Assembly: GCA_030432635.1 (NCBI GenBank) | Contig: JAUIMB010000007.1 | Span: 1 to 64,000, forward strand | Reading direction: 5' to 3' | DNA length: 64,000 bases | From: Bacteroidia bacterium | GTDB lineage: Bacteria > Bacteroidota > Bacteroidia > Flavobacteriales > Flavobacteriaceae | Part shown: piece after piece, positions 55,243 to 62,311 of the stretch | Position numbering within the stretch: position 1 is the stretch's first letter | How the letters are laid out: every line of letters starts with the position of its first letter | Notes under the pieces: model-generated | Told to the model about the DNA's origin: nothing | Database searches by the model: none | What the model saw: only the letters and a program-made list of their open reading frames with translations | Made by a program: the position numbers and the translations under genes

Positions 55243-56016
55243 ATGAAAAAAATAGTAATATTATTCACACTTTCGGCATTGTTGGCGTCATGCGATGAGA
55301 ATGTCGAACCAATACTTTACGACAATGTGAACGGACAAGTCGGCGTGTCGTTTTTAAATAATTTTATTTCTGTCGTCGTTCCAGAGGAAGGTACTACAGC
55401 AAGTGTTCCAGTACAAGTCACTACTGTTTCGAATGTTGATAGAATGTTTAGTGTTTCGGTCAATGAAGCTTCTACAGCATCTAGTGCAGATTATTCTTTA
55501 GGAAACATAGTTATTCCTGCAAATGAGTATGAAGGTACGCTAACAGTGACATTTGACAATTTTGATGGCCTTGCAGATCTCACAACCTTTAATTTAATTT
55601 TAGACTTGTCCTTGGAGCCAGGTCAGGTTGCTGTTGGTGCGGCAAGTACTACGTTTAGCTATGTTAAGGAAGTGGTTTGTAATGATTTAACGCTTACAAT
55701 CGCTGAAGATAATTATGCTGATGAAAGAGATTGGCAAATCACAGACAGTACTGGAGCAATTGTTGTACAATGTTCAGATTATGACAATTGTCCTAATGGA
55801 GCACCTTCGGGTTCAATCCCACCTGCAACATATAATTATGATTTTAACTTACCTGATGGCTGTTATACGTTTACAATTCTTGATGCTTTTGGAGATGGTT
55901 TAGCCGATGGATCTGTAACCGGAAACTACGAGTTAAAATGCTCAATTATTATCCATGCCTTTGGAGAAGGTAATTTTGGAGGTCAAGAATCAACTGATTT
56001 TTGTGTTAATCAGTGA
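55243..56016 (+). CDS. Lipoprotein of the SusCD operon with Calx-beta-like and DGYG-type domains
   Basis: A 257-residue lipoprotein. The signal ends LLASC, followed by DEN, an acidic start suggesting surface export. Residues about 28-140 resemble a Calx-beta or DUF4843-like sandwich (ISVVVPEEGTTASVPVQVTTVS, DYSLGNIVIPANEYEGTLTVTFDNFD). The C-terminal part (about 145-257) has paired cysteines and the turn CYTFTILDAFGDGL, seen in many secreted Bacteroidota proteins, especially next to metalloproteases. It is probably a surface ligand-binding protein in the place of SusE. It starts 17 bases after susD. Confidence 0.8.
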   Translation: MKKIVILFTLSALLASCDENVEPILYDNVNGQVGVSFLNNFISVVVPEEGTTASVPVQVTTVSNVDRMFSVSVNEASTASSADYSLGNIVIPANEYEGTLTVTFDNFDGLADLTTFNLILDLSLEPGQVAVGAASTTFSYVKEVVCNDLTLTIAEDNYADERDWQITDSTGAIVVQCSDYDNCPNGAPSGSIPPATYNYDFNLPDGCYTFTILDAFGDGLADGSVTGNYELKCSIIIHAFGEGNFGGQESTDFCVNQ

Positions 56017-56042
56017 AAATCATAAATTTTAATATAGTTAAT

Positions 56043-56885
56043 ATGAAAAATATAAAAACATTTGTGTTAGTGACCATTGCAGCTTTGTTAATATACAGTT
56101 GCGATGAAGAGGCTAACAGTTTTAGTGATGACCCAACTACTGGTTGGGTAGAATTTACCGGTTCTGGATCTGCAACAATATCTTTAATCACGGAAGAACT
56201 GGTGTTACCTATTGATGTCAACGTTCCTGTATATCCAGATGGACTGAACATATCTTATACGTTACAGCCAATACAAGGAGATTTTTCTGATATTGTCTCT
56301 ACTGATACCAGTGTGTTTGTTGATCCATTCAGTGGTTCAAGAACGGCTAGTTTGACACTTCATTTTTCAAATTTAGAAGCGTTGACCAATGTAGTCGCAT
56401 TTGATGTGGTGTTGACAAGTGTAGATGTTTTGGGTGTAGGCATTGGAGTCGATGAGAATAGTTTGACCACGTATAGAGTTTCTACGCCTTGTCCAATCAA
56501 TCTTGGTACAAGTTATACAGGAACCTCATCCAGTGGAGGAGCATTGGTTCAAAGTGGTTACAGTGTTAATTTAACAGATTTAGGAAACTCAACTTACAGT
56601 ATAGATGGGTCTTGGGGAGATCTATTTGTAGATACATTATGTGGAGGCTGTATAGGAGGTGTATCAGCTTATCCTGGTCCTTTGGTGTTTTCCATTGATC
56701 CAGCAACGTTCGCTATTACTGTGATAAGTGGAGGAGAGCCTTCAGGTGTTGGAAACCCGTTTGATTTGGCTTACACTTTAACGGGTACCGGAACTTACAA
56801 TTCCTGCGATGATCAAATACAGTTGACCATTACCGAAAACGGAATTTTTAATAATCCCGTTACCGCTACTGTTTTATTGGAATAG
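56043..56885 (+). CDS. Second lipoprotein of the SusCD operon
   Basis: A 280-residue lipoprotein. The signal ends LIYSC, followed by DEE, again a probable surface-export signal. The N-terminal half has the same kind of beta sandwich as its neighbour (LVLPIDVNVPVYPDGLNISYTL, SGSRTASLTLHFSN). The C-terminal half is rich in Gly, Ser and Thr with a CGGC motif, and holds no known domain that I recognise. The ATG at 56043 is preferred to an upstream GTG overlapping the stop of the previous gene. It ends the operon at a terminator. Confidence 0.78.
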   Translation: MKNIKTFVLVTIAALLIYSCDEEANSFSDDPTTGWVEFTGSGSATISLITEELVLPIDVNVPVYPDGLNISYTLQPIQGDFSDIVSTDTSVFVDPFSGSRTASLTLHFSNLEALTNVVAFDVVLTSVDVLGVGIGVDENSLTTYRVSTPCPINLGTSYTGTSSSGGALVQSGYSVNLTDLGNSTYSIDGSWGDLFVDTLCGGCIGGVSAYPGPLVFSIDPATFAITVISGGEPSGVGNPFDLAYTLTGTGTYNSCDDQIQLTITENGIFNNPVTATVLLE

Positions 56886-56932
56886 ATGGTTGCCAATTAA
56901 TAGTAGCATTTCATCAATCAACCTAACGAGGG

Positions 56933-56958
56933 AGAGGCACTTTTTTAGTGCCTCTTTT
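56933..56958 (+). terminator. Terminator of the SusCD operon
   Basis: AGAGGCACT pairs with AGTGCCTCT around a five-T loop, and the stem runs into a T tract. Outer AACCTAA and TAGGTT can extend the stem. Confidence 0.85.
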
Positions 56959-57106
56959 AGGTTAATGGGATTGGTTTTCATGGATGTTAGTTGTTCTTTT
57001 ACTGTTGAAAAGCCTATATAAAAGTTGATTAACAGTTTTTTAAAACTTAAAATTTGTGTTTTACAAATGTGTTTTGTTTATTAAGCCCAATGATAAAAGA
57101 ATACCA

Positions 57107-57298
57107 ATGAAATTGATAAGCATTAAAAGAATTACAAAACAGGAAGTTAGGTTTTCAAAAAAGATGGGAGCACTATCCACAAATGTAACCTACATTAAGA
57201 AGCAAATTTTAAACATTCCTTTTAAAACACTTCACAAATACAGAGAGACTTACTATGGAGAAGTCAAGGACTGTAAGAACATTAATTTAGCAAAATAA
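57107..57298 (+). CDS. Small basic hypothetical protein
   Basis: A 63-residue reading frame of unknown function, rich in Lys, Arg, Ile and Tyr, with the sequence YRETYYGEVKDC near the end. It has no signal peptide or membrane segment. An in-frame start at 57056 would lie within an inverted repeat (57052-57068) and is less likely. There is an AT-rich, TAAAATTTG-containing stretch at about 57048-57056 that resembles a promoter with one extra base. The frame is isolated, without operon partners, and is called on composition and ordinary codon use only. Confidence 0.55.
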   Translation: MKLISIKRITKQEVRFSKKMGALSTNVTYIKKQILNIPFKTLHKYRETYYGEVKDCKNINLAK

Positions 57299-57337
57299 GA
57301 CAGAGAAATAGTCTGTAAAATAAGTTGAGTTGAAGAT

Positions 57338-57832
57338 TTAAATTTGACTTTTCTTGTTTTTGAACAATACGGTATATAATAAAATGAGCATACCGAAGGT
57401 CACAGACATGTCAGCAATATTAAAAATTCCGGTTTTGATTGTATCATTAAAATAGATATAGAAGTAATCAGTCACTTGATTGCGAACAATACGATCAAAT
57501 ACATTTGAAATACCACCACCAGCAATACAACAAAAGGCAAATAGACTTAATTTGTCAAGGGCTTTATTAGTGATTAAATAATAGATAAGATACCCTAAGA
57601 CCAACGTTGGTAGGATAAGTAATAGTATAATTCTGAGTGTATCATTCATATCACTTCCCAAACCTAAAAAAGCACCTTTGTTTTCAACATATTGCATGAT
57701 AAATGTATCACCTACGATTCGTTTAATTTCACCATAAGAAAAACTGGATCTAACCCAAACCTTCGAAATTTGGTCAATAATGATGTTGATCGCAATAATT
57801 AAAATGATGCTAGCAGTTCTAGATAACTTCAT
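57338..57832 (-). CDS. lspA: Signal peptidase II (lipoprotein signal peptidase)
   Basis: A 164-residue inner-membrane aspartyl protease with four membrane segments that cleaves lipoprotein signals. The catalytic aspartates are D122 in VTDYFYI and D141 in FNIADMSVT, with GGGISNVFDR (104-113) as the preceding signature. The many lipoproteins in this window are its substrates. It starts 12 bases after the end of fabD. Confidence 0.95.
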   Translation of the reverse strand: MKLSRTASIILIIAINIIIDQISKVWVRSSFSYGEIKRIVGDTFIMQYVENKGAFLGLGSDMNDTLRIILLLILPTLVLGYLIYYLITNKALDKLSLFAFCCIAGGGISNVFDRIVRNQVTDYFYIYFNDTIKTGIFNIADMSVTFGMLILLYTVLFKNKKSQI

Positions 57833-57844
57833 CGGTACAATAAA

Positions 57845-58738
57845 TTATGCTTCAGTGTCTAAAGTTGCTGAAGTAGTTTCGACTTCCCTATGAATTTTTT
57901 TAACCAATCCTTGTAGTACTTTACCTGGACCGACTTCAGTGAAATGCGATGCACCATCAGTAATCATTTGCTGAACAGATTGTGTCCAACGTACAGGAGC
58001 TGTTAGTTGAGAAATTAAATTGGCCTTAATTTCAGTTTCATCAGTGATTGCTGAAGCAGTAACGTTTTGATAGATAGGACAACTAGGTTTACTGAACTCA
58101 GTATTTTCAATAGCAGCAGCCAATTCTTCTCGAGCAGGTTCCATCAATGGCGAATGGAAAGCACCTCCTACTGGAAGCACAAGGGCACGACGCGCACCTT
58201 CTTCCTTAAGAGCTTCGCATGCCTTGTTTATGGCTTCAATTTCACCAGAGATAACCAATTGTCCTGGACAATTATAATTAGCAGCTACAACTACACCTTC
58301 AGTCATAGCACATATTTTTTCAACAACGTCATCATCAAGACCTAAAACAGCAGCCATTGTACTGGGTTGTAGCTCACAAGCTTTTTGCATAGCTTGAGCC
58401 CTTTGGGAAACAAGTTTAAGTCCGTCTTCAAATGTTAAGGCACCAGCAGCTACCAAGGCAGAAAATTCACCTAATGAATGACCAGCTACCATATCGGGTT
58501 TAAAGTTTTCACCCAAGGTTTTAGCCAATATCACAGAATGTAAGAAAATGGCAGGTTGTGTGACTTTGGTTTCCTTTAAATCTTCTGCAGAGCCTTCAAA
58601 CATGATATCAGTGATGGAAAAGCCTAAAATCTCATTGGCTTTTTCAAATAACTCTTGAGCTAAAGATGAATTTTCATAAAGGTCCAATCCCATACCCGAG
58701 AACTGTGCACCTTGACCAGGAAAAATATATGCGTTCAT
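57845..58738 (-). CDS. fabD: Malonyl-CoA:ACP transacylase
   Basis: A 297-residue enzyme that loads malonyl groups onto acyl carrier protein. The GQGAQ motif is at residues 8-12, the nucleophile is S88 in AGHSLGE, the catalytic histidine is in GGAFHSPLM, and the family asparagine/glutamine region YNCPGQLVISG is present. Length is normal. lspA follows closely on the same strand. Confidence 0.96.
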   Translation of the reverse strand: MNAYIFPGQGAQFSGMGLDLYENSSLAQELFEKANEILGFSITDIMFEGSAEDLKETKVTQPAIFLHSVILAKTLGENFKPDMVAGHSLGEFSALVAAGALTFEDGLKLVSQRAQAMQKACELQPSTMAAVLGLDDDVVEKICAMTEGVVVAANYNCPGQLVISGEIEAINKACEALKEEGARRALVLPVGGAFHSPLMEPAREELAAAIENTEFSKPSCPIYQNVTASAITDETEIKANLISQLTAPVRWTQSVQQMITDGASHFTEVGPGKVLQGLVKKIHREVETTSATLDTEA

Positions 58739-58831
58739 GTTAGTTTCAAATTAGTGCTGCAAAAATAGGTTTTTTTAGGAACTAAAAGAAGTTATTAGAT
58801 TAATATCAGAAGTGTCTATGGAAGCGTTTTC

Positions 58832-59764
58832 TTAATCTTTCACATAAGTTAAAAACGTAAAGGTGTACTCGTGCTTGTCATCCTTATCATGAAATTGACG
58901 TTGGGTTTCTTTCCAAATAGATGTGTCAATCTCAGGGAAGAATGTATCGGCTCCTTCAAAACTGTGATGCACACGAGTTAATTCTATTTTGTCTGCCAAA
59001 GCCATTGATTGTTTGTAAATTTCTCCACCTCCAATAATGAAAGGCTGAGAATCCTTTCTGGCTGCATCTAGAGCGTCAGCCATGTTGTTCACCACAATGA
59101 CACCATCCGGCGCCTTGTAGTTCTCTTGTCTGGTTATGACAATATGAATACGATTGGGTAAAGGTTTAGGGAAGCTTTCAAAGGTCTTACGTCCCATGAT
59201 AATGTGATGCCCATTGGTCAGCTTTTTGAAGCGTTTAAGGTCATCACTTAAGTGCCAAATTAGATCATTATCTTTCCCTATGGCATTGTTTTCTCCTGCA
59301 GCTACAATAATGGTCAGTTCAGTCTTTTTTTTTTGATCGGATACTTGTTTTTGTTCCAATGCCTCATTGTAGGCTTGGGATTTGGCAATTTCGTTTTCCT
59401 CTTTTAAGAATTTCTGCTTCAACGTATCAATCCGTTCTTGCTGCTTTGCAACTAAAGTTTCCAGTTGTTGTTCTTCCCATTGTTTGCCCATAAAACTATG
59501 CGTAATAAAGACACTAATAAAATGATAAATGAAGAGTGCTAACCAAAAGATGATAGCGATGACAAACCAATTGAGTCCTGCAATGGTAAAATCTTTACCA
59601 ATACCTAAAACGGTATTGGCCAAAATGAGAAAAACAGCACCAATTAGAAACACAACGAAATGCACGTATACGCGCTTTTTTTGCTTGATACGCTTTTCGG
59701 CATATTTTATCATTTCCAATTGCTCCTTATCTATTTTTGGAACGGTTTTCTTTTTTCCAAACAT
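58832..59764 (-). CDS. folA: Membrane-tethered dihydrofolate reductase (2TM domain fused to DHFR)
   Basis: A 310-residue fusion. Residues about 14-92 form a 2TM domain with two membrane helices (about 33-54 and 62-89) preceded by EQLEMIKYAEKRIKQKKRVYVH. A coiled-coil linker spans about 95-147. Residues 150-310 are a complete DHFR: ELTIIVAAGENNAIGKDNDLIWHLSDDLKRFKKLT with the catalytic aspartate in the DDLKRFK helix, HHIIMGRKTFESFPKPLPNR, FIIGGGEIYKQ and the C-terminal strand. The fusion is continuous, with no frameshift. It would place dihydrofolate reduction at the inner membrane. thyA, its metabolic partner, is two genes away on the same strand. Confidence 0.9.
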   Translation of the reverse strand: MFGKKKTVPKIDKEQLEMIKYAEKRIKQKKRVYVHFVVFLIGAVFLILANTVLGIGKDFTIAGLNWFVIAIIFWLALFIYHFISVFITHSFMGKQWEEQQLETLVAKQQERIDTLKQKFLKEENEIAKSQAYNEALEQKQVSDQKKKTELTIIVAAGENNAIGKDNDLIWHLSDDLKRFKKLTNGHHIIMGRKTFESFPKPLPNRIHIVITRQENYKAPDGVIVVNNMADALDAARKDSQPFIIGGGEIYKQSMALADKIELTRVHHSFEGADTFFPEIDTSIWKETQRQFHDKDDKHEYTFTFLTYVKD

Positions 59765-60008
59765 GTTGTAAAGTTAGTAAAGGTAAAGTTAGCCTTTTTG
59801 TCGGAAATTGGTCAAATTATTTTTGAGTCAGTGAGAACCTTGGTTTTCGCAAACGTTTGAGTTGTTAATCTTTTGAAATTCAATAATTAAGACTTTTATG
59901 TTTTGTTAGGAATACGCTAATATTATGGTGCTAAAATTTCCAAAATCCCACTCTTGTCTACGCAATGTTATCAAATTGATAATTCTTATGTTTCAGATAG
60001 GCTAACCG

Positions 60009-60039
60009 TTTGTGAGTCAGGGATTCTTTTATACATTTG
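60009..60039 (+). promoter_or_regulatory. Consensus promoter for the glycogen-binding-fold protein
   Basis: TTTG, a 19-base spacer and TACATTTG form an exact Bacteroidota promoter. It lies within an upstream in-frame extension of the gene, so the ATG at 60065 is the real start. The remaining 300-base gap before it holds nothing else recognisable. Confidence 0.8.
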
Positions 60040-60064
60040 CGGCGAATTTAAATTCGTAATTATT

Positions 60065-60367
60065 ATGGCAATTAAAAAGCAATACTTAAAAAGTAAACCA
60101 GTTTGTAAGGTAACGTTTTCTGTACCTGCTGAGGAAGCAAAAAAGGTAGCGGTTGTTGGTACATTCAACGAGTGGAACGTCAAGAAAGCTGCAGAATTGA
60201 AAAAATTGAAAAACGGTACTTTTAAAGGCACTGTTGATTTAGAAACAGACAACTCTTATGAGTTTAGATATGTGGTTGATGGTAAAACATACATCAACGA
60301 TGAGCAAGCAGATGCTTACGCTTGGAATGACTATGCAGGTGCTGAAAACTGTGTATTGAATCTGTAG
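60065..60367 (+). CDS. Isoamylase early-set / CBM48-like domain protein
   Basis: A 100-residue single-domain protein. VCKVTFSVPAEEAKKVAVVGTFNEWN and FKGTVDLETDNSYEFRYVVDGKTYINDEQADAY follow the glycogen-binding (CBM48/AMPK-beta) fold, including the conserved FNEW and YEFRY-VDG motifs. There is no catalytic part and no signal peptide, so it may be a cytoplasmic carbohydrate-binding or regulatory module. It is highly conserved as a standalone gene in flavobacteria, to my knowledge without known function. It is preceded by a strong promoter and followed by a terminator. Confidence 0.85.
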   Translation: MAIKKQYLKSKPVCKVTFSVPAEEAKKVAVVGTFNEWNVKKAAELKKLKNGTFKGTVDLETDNSYEFRYVVDGKTYINDEQADAYAWNDYAGAENCVLNL

Positions 60368-60390
60368 TAAACAGTTTTTGACAAATTAGA

Positions 60391-60417
60391 AAATGCTTCC
60401 AATTGGAAGCATTTTTT
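60391..60417. terminator. Terminator after the glycogen-binding-fold gene
   Basis: AAATGCTTCC pairs with GGAAGCATTT around AATT, followed by a T run. The convergent minus-strand TonB-like gene ends right at its edge (stop at 60416), so it may serve both. Confidence 0.85.
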
Positions 60418-61243
60418 ATTGAAAATAGATGGTCATTAACATGCTAAACGGTGTATCGATGGGTTTTCCATTTTTAGTTCCAGGGAGTTTGAATTTTGGA
60501 AGTTGTTTGGCTAATCTAATCGCATGAATGGCAACGGCCTTATGGTTGGCTTTCACATTAACGTGTTCTACCTTACCTTTTTTATTAATTATGAAATCCA
60601 ATTGAATTTGAGTGGATTGGTCATTCGGAAATAATCGATCAGCCATTTGATAATCGAATTTTACTTTCATAAAATCCAGAATCTTTTTTTTACTGCACTG
60701 TTCTAGCTCCTCATTGGTTGAGGTTTTGTCACATCCTCTATAAACTGGAAACGTAGTGTTCTCTGCGTTGTGATTGGCTGTCATGTCTACCATTAATGGT
60801 ATTGTATATGGGACAGTAACAGGTGTTCCGTCAATATGGCCTGGTTCTAGTTTTGGTATGAGTTTGGCCACTCTTACAGCCTCAGCTTCGAGAAAGCGGT
60901 CTTCCGCTCTTGCACTCACGTCGGTAACATAGCCTTTTGCGTCAACTTTGAAAATAACAACAATTCGTCTTACTCCTGGTTCTAATGTAGAGTCTTTGTG
61001 TAATTCTAGATTGAAGTTGTCCTTAAAAAGTAATGCTACCTTTTCAGACATACATTTTTTTAAACTGTCATTTGAAGTTCCGTCGTCACAACCTTCGTAA
61101 ATGGGTACGTGCTCAATAGCTCTATGTTTACCTGATGACTTAATGTTAAACAGAGAATCTAACTCTTTGGAACTCACAGTTTTTTCTTGTCCAATTACAA
61201 GAATACTACAAAATAAAAAGCTGATAAAAAGGGCTTTTTTCAT
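60416..61243 (-). CDS. Exported protein with two TonB C-terminal-like domains
   Basis: A 275-residue protein with a signal peptide (1-19) in place of the membrane anchor and proline-rich linker of a normal TonB. It has two homologous units of about 105 residues: 46-153 starting VPIYEGCDD, and 165-274 starting FPVYRGCDK. Each has a second cysteine 12-13 residues on, then a helix, then the TonB_C-like strand pair (RRIVVIFKVDAKGYVTDV and IQLDFIINKKGKVEHVNV). The cysteines could form disulfides. It should be periplasmic. Whether it contacts TonB boxes is not known. It is the gene after thyA, at a nine-base gap. Confidence 0.8.
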   Translation of the reverse strand: MKKALFISFLFCSILVIGQEKTVSSKELDSLFNIKSSGKHRAIEHVPIYEGCDDGTSNDSLKKCMSEKVALLFKDNFNLELHKDSTLEPGVRRIVVIFKVDAKGYVTDVSARAEDRFLEAEAVRVAKLIPKLEPGHIDGTPVTVPYTIPLMVDMTANHNAENTTFPVYRGCDKTSTNEELEQCSKKKILDFMKVKFDYQMADRLFPNDQSTQIQLDFIINKKGKVEHVNVKANHKAVAIHAIRLAKQLPKFKLPGTKNGKPIDTPFSMLMTIYFQ

Positions 61244-61251
61244 ATGAACTG

Positions 61252-62076
61252 TTATACAGCTACTACACCCTTAATATGTGGATGAGGATTATAATCAACC
61301 AAAGTGAAATCATCAAACTCAAAATCGAAAATATCCTTCACTTCAGGATTCAAAATCATTTTTGGCAATGGTCTGATGTCTCGTGATAATTGCAATTCCA
61401 ATTGTTCAAAATGGTTGCTGTAAATATGAGCATCACCAAAGGTGTGAATAAATTCTCCGGCTTCATAACCGCAAACTTGTGCCATCATCATGGTGAGTAA
61501 GGCGTAAGACGCAATATTGAAAGGAACACCTAAAAAGATATCAGCACTACGTTGGTAAAGCTGACAGGATAGTTTGCCATTCGCTACGTAAAATTGAAAG
61601 AACGCATGACAAGGCGGTAGTGCAGCCTTACCATTGGCGACGTTATCAGCGAACGACTGTGATGTGTCTGGTAATACAGAAGGATTCCAAGCAGAAACAA
61701 GCATTCTTCGACTATTCGGATTGTTTCTTAATGTCTCAATAACATCTTTGATTTGATCAATCTCATCACTGTTCCAATTGCGCCATTGATGTCCGTAAAC
61801 AGGACCCAAATCACCATTATCATCAGCCCATTCGTTCCAAATACGAACGCCATTTTCGGTTAAATAATTAATGTTCGTATCACCTTTTAAGAACCAAAGT
61901 AGCTCATAAATAATGGATTTTAAATGCAGTTTTTTTGTGGTGACCATAGGAAACCCTTCGCTTAAATCAAATCGCATTTGATAGCCAAATACACTTTTGG
62001 TACCCGTTCCTGTGCGGTCTCCTTTTTCGTTGCCGTGTTCTAGTACGTGTTTTACTAAGTCGTGGTATTGTTTCAT
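61252..62076 (-). CDS. thyA: Thymidylate synthase
   Basis: A 274-residue enzyme that methylates dUMP with methylene-tetrahydrofolate, releasing dihydrofolate. The start blocks [20 protein letters not shown] and [33 protein letters not shown] lead to the catalytic cysteine in [12 protein letters not shown] and the substrate loop [26 protein letters not shown] is preferred as start over an ATG two codons earlier because AGGA lies seven bases before it. The release of dihydrofolate ties it to the nearby DHFR. Confidence 0.95.
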   Translation of the reverse strand: MKQYHDLVKHVLEHGNEKGDRTGTGTKSVFGYQMRFDLSEGFPMVTTKKLHLKSIIYELLWFLKGDTNINYLTENGVRIWNEWADDNGDLGPVYGHQWRNWNSDEIDQIKDVIETLRNNPNSRRMLVSAWNPSVLPDTSQSFADNVANGKAALPPCHAFFQFYVANGKLSCQLYQRSADIFLGVPFNIASYALLTMMMAQVCGYEAGEFIHTFGDAHIYSNHFEQLELQLSRDIRPLPKMILNPEVKDIFDFEFDDFTLVDYNPHPHIKGVVAV

Positions 62077-62311
62077 GCCCATGTCCTGAGATAACAGGAG
62101 TCTCTTTAATTAAACCTTAAACTAAGTGTCATTTTAAACATTTGAAAGTAAGATGTCTCGCTTCATTTAAAATGACCTCTAAAGAATGCTAAAAATATAA
62201 AAAAGCCTCAACGACCAATATTGGAAATTTTAAATGATATTAAAAGTTATTAACCGAACTGTAAGGTGTTTTTGCTTCCTAGTGCATAAGGTAATCCTTT
62301 GTGATTCGCAT

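Noticed and set aside
59954-60064. An upstream extension of the glycogen-binding-fold protein
   Set aside because: A consensus promoter lies inside it, and homologues begin MAIKKQYLKS, so the first 37 codons are not translated.
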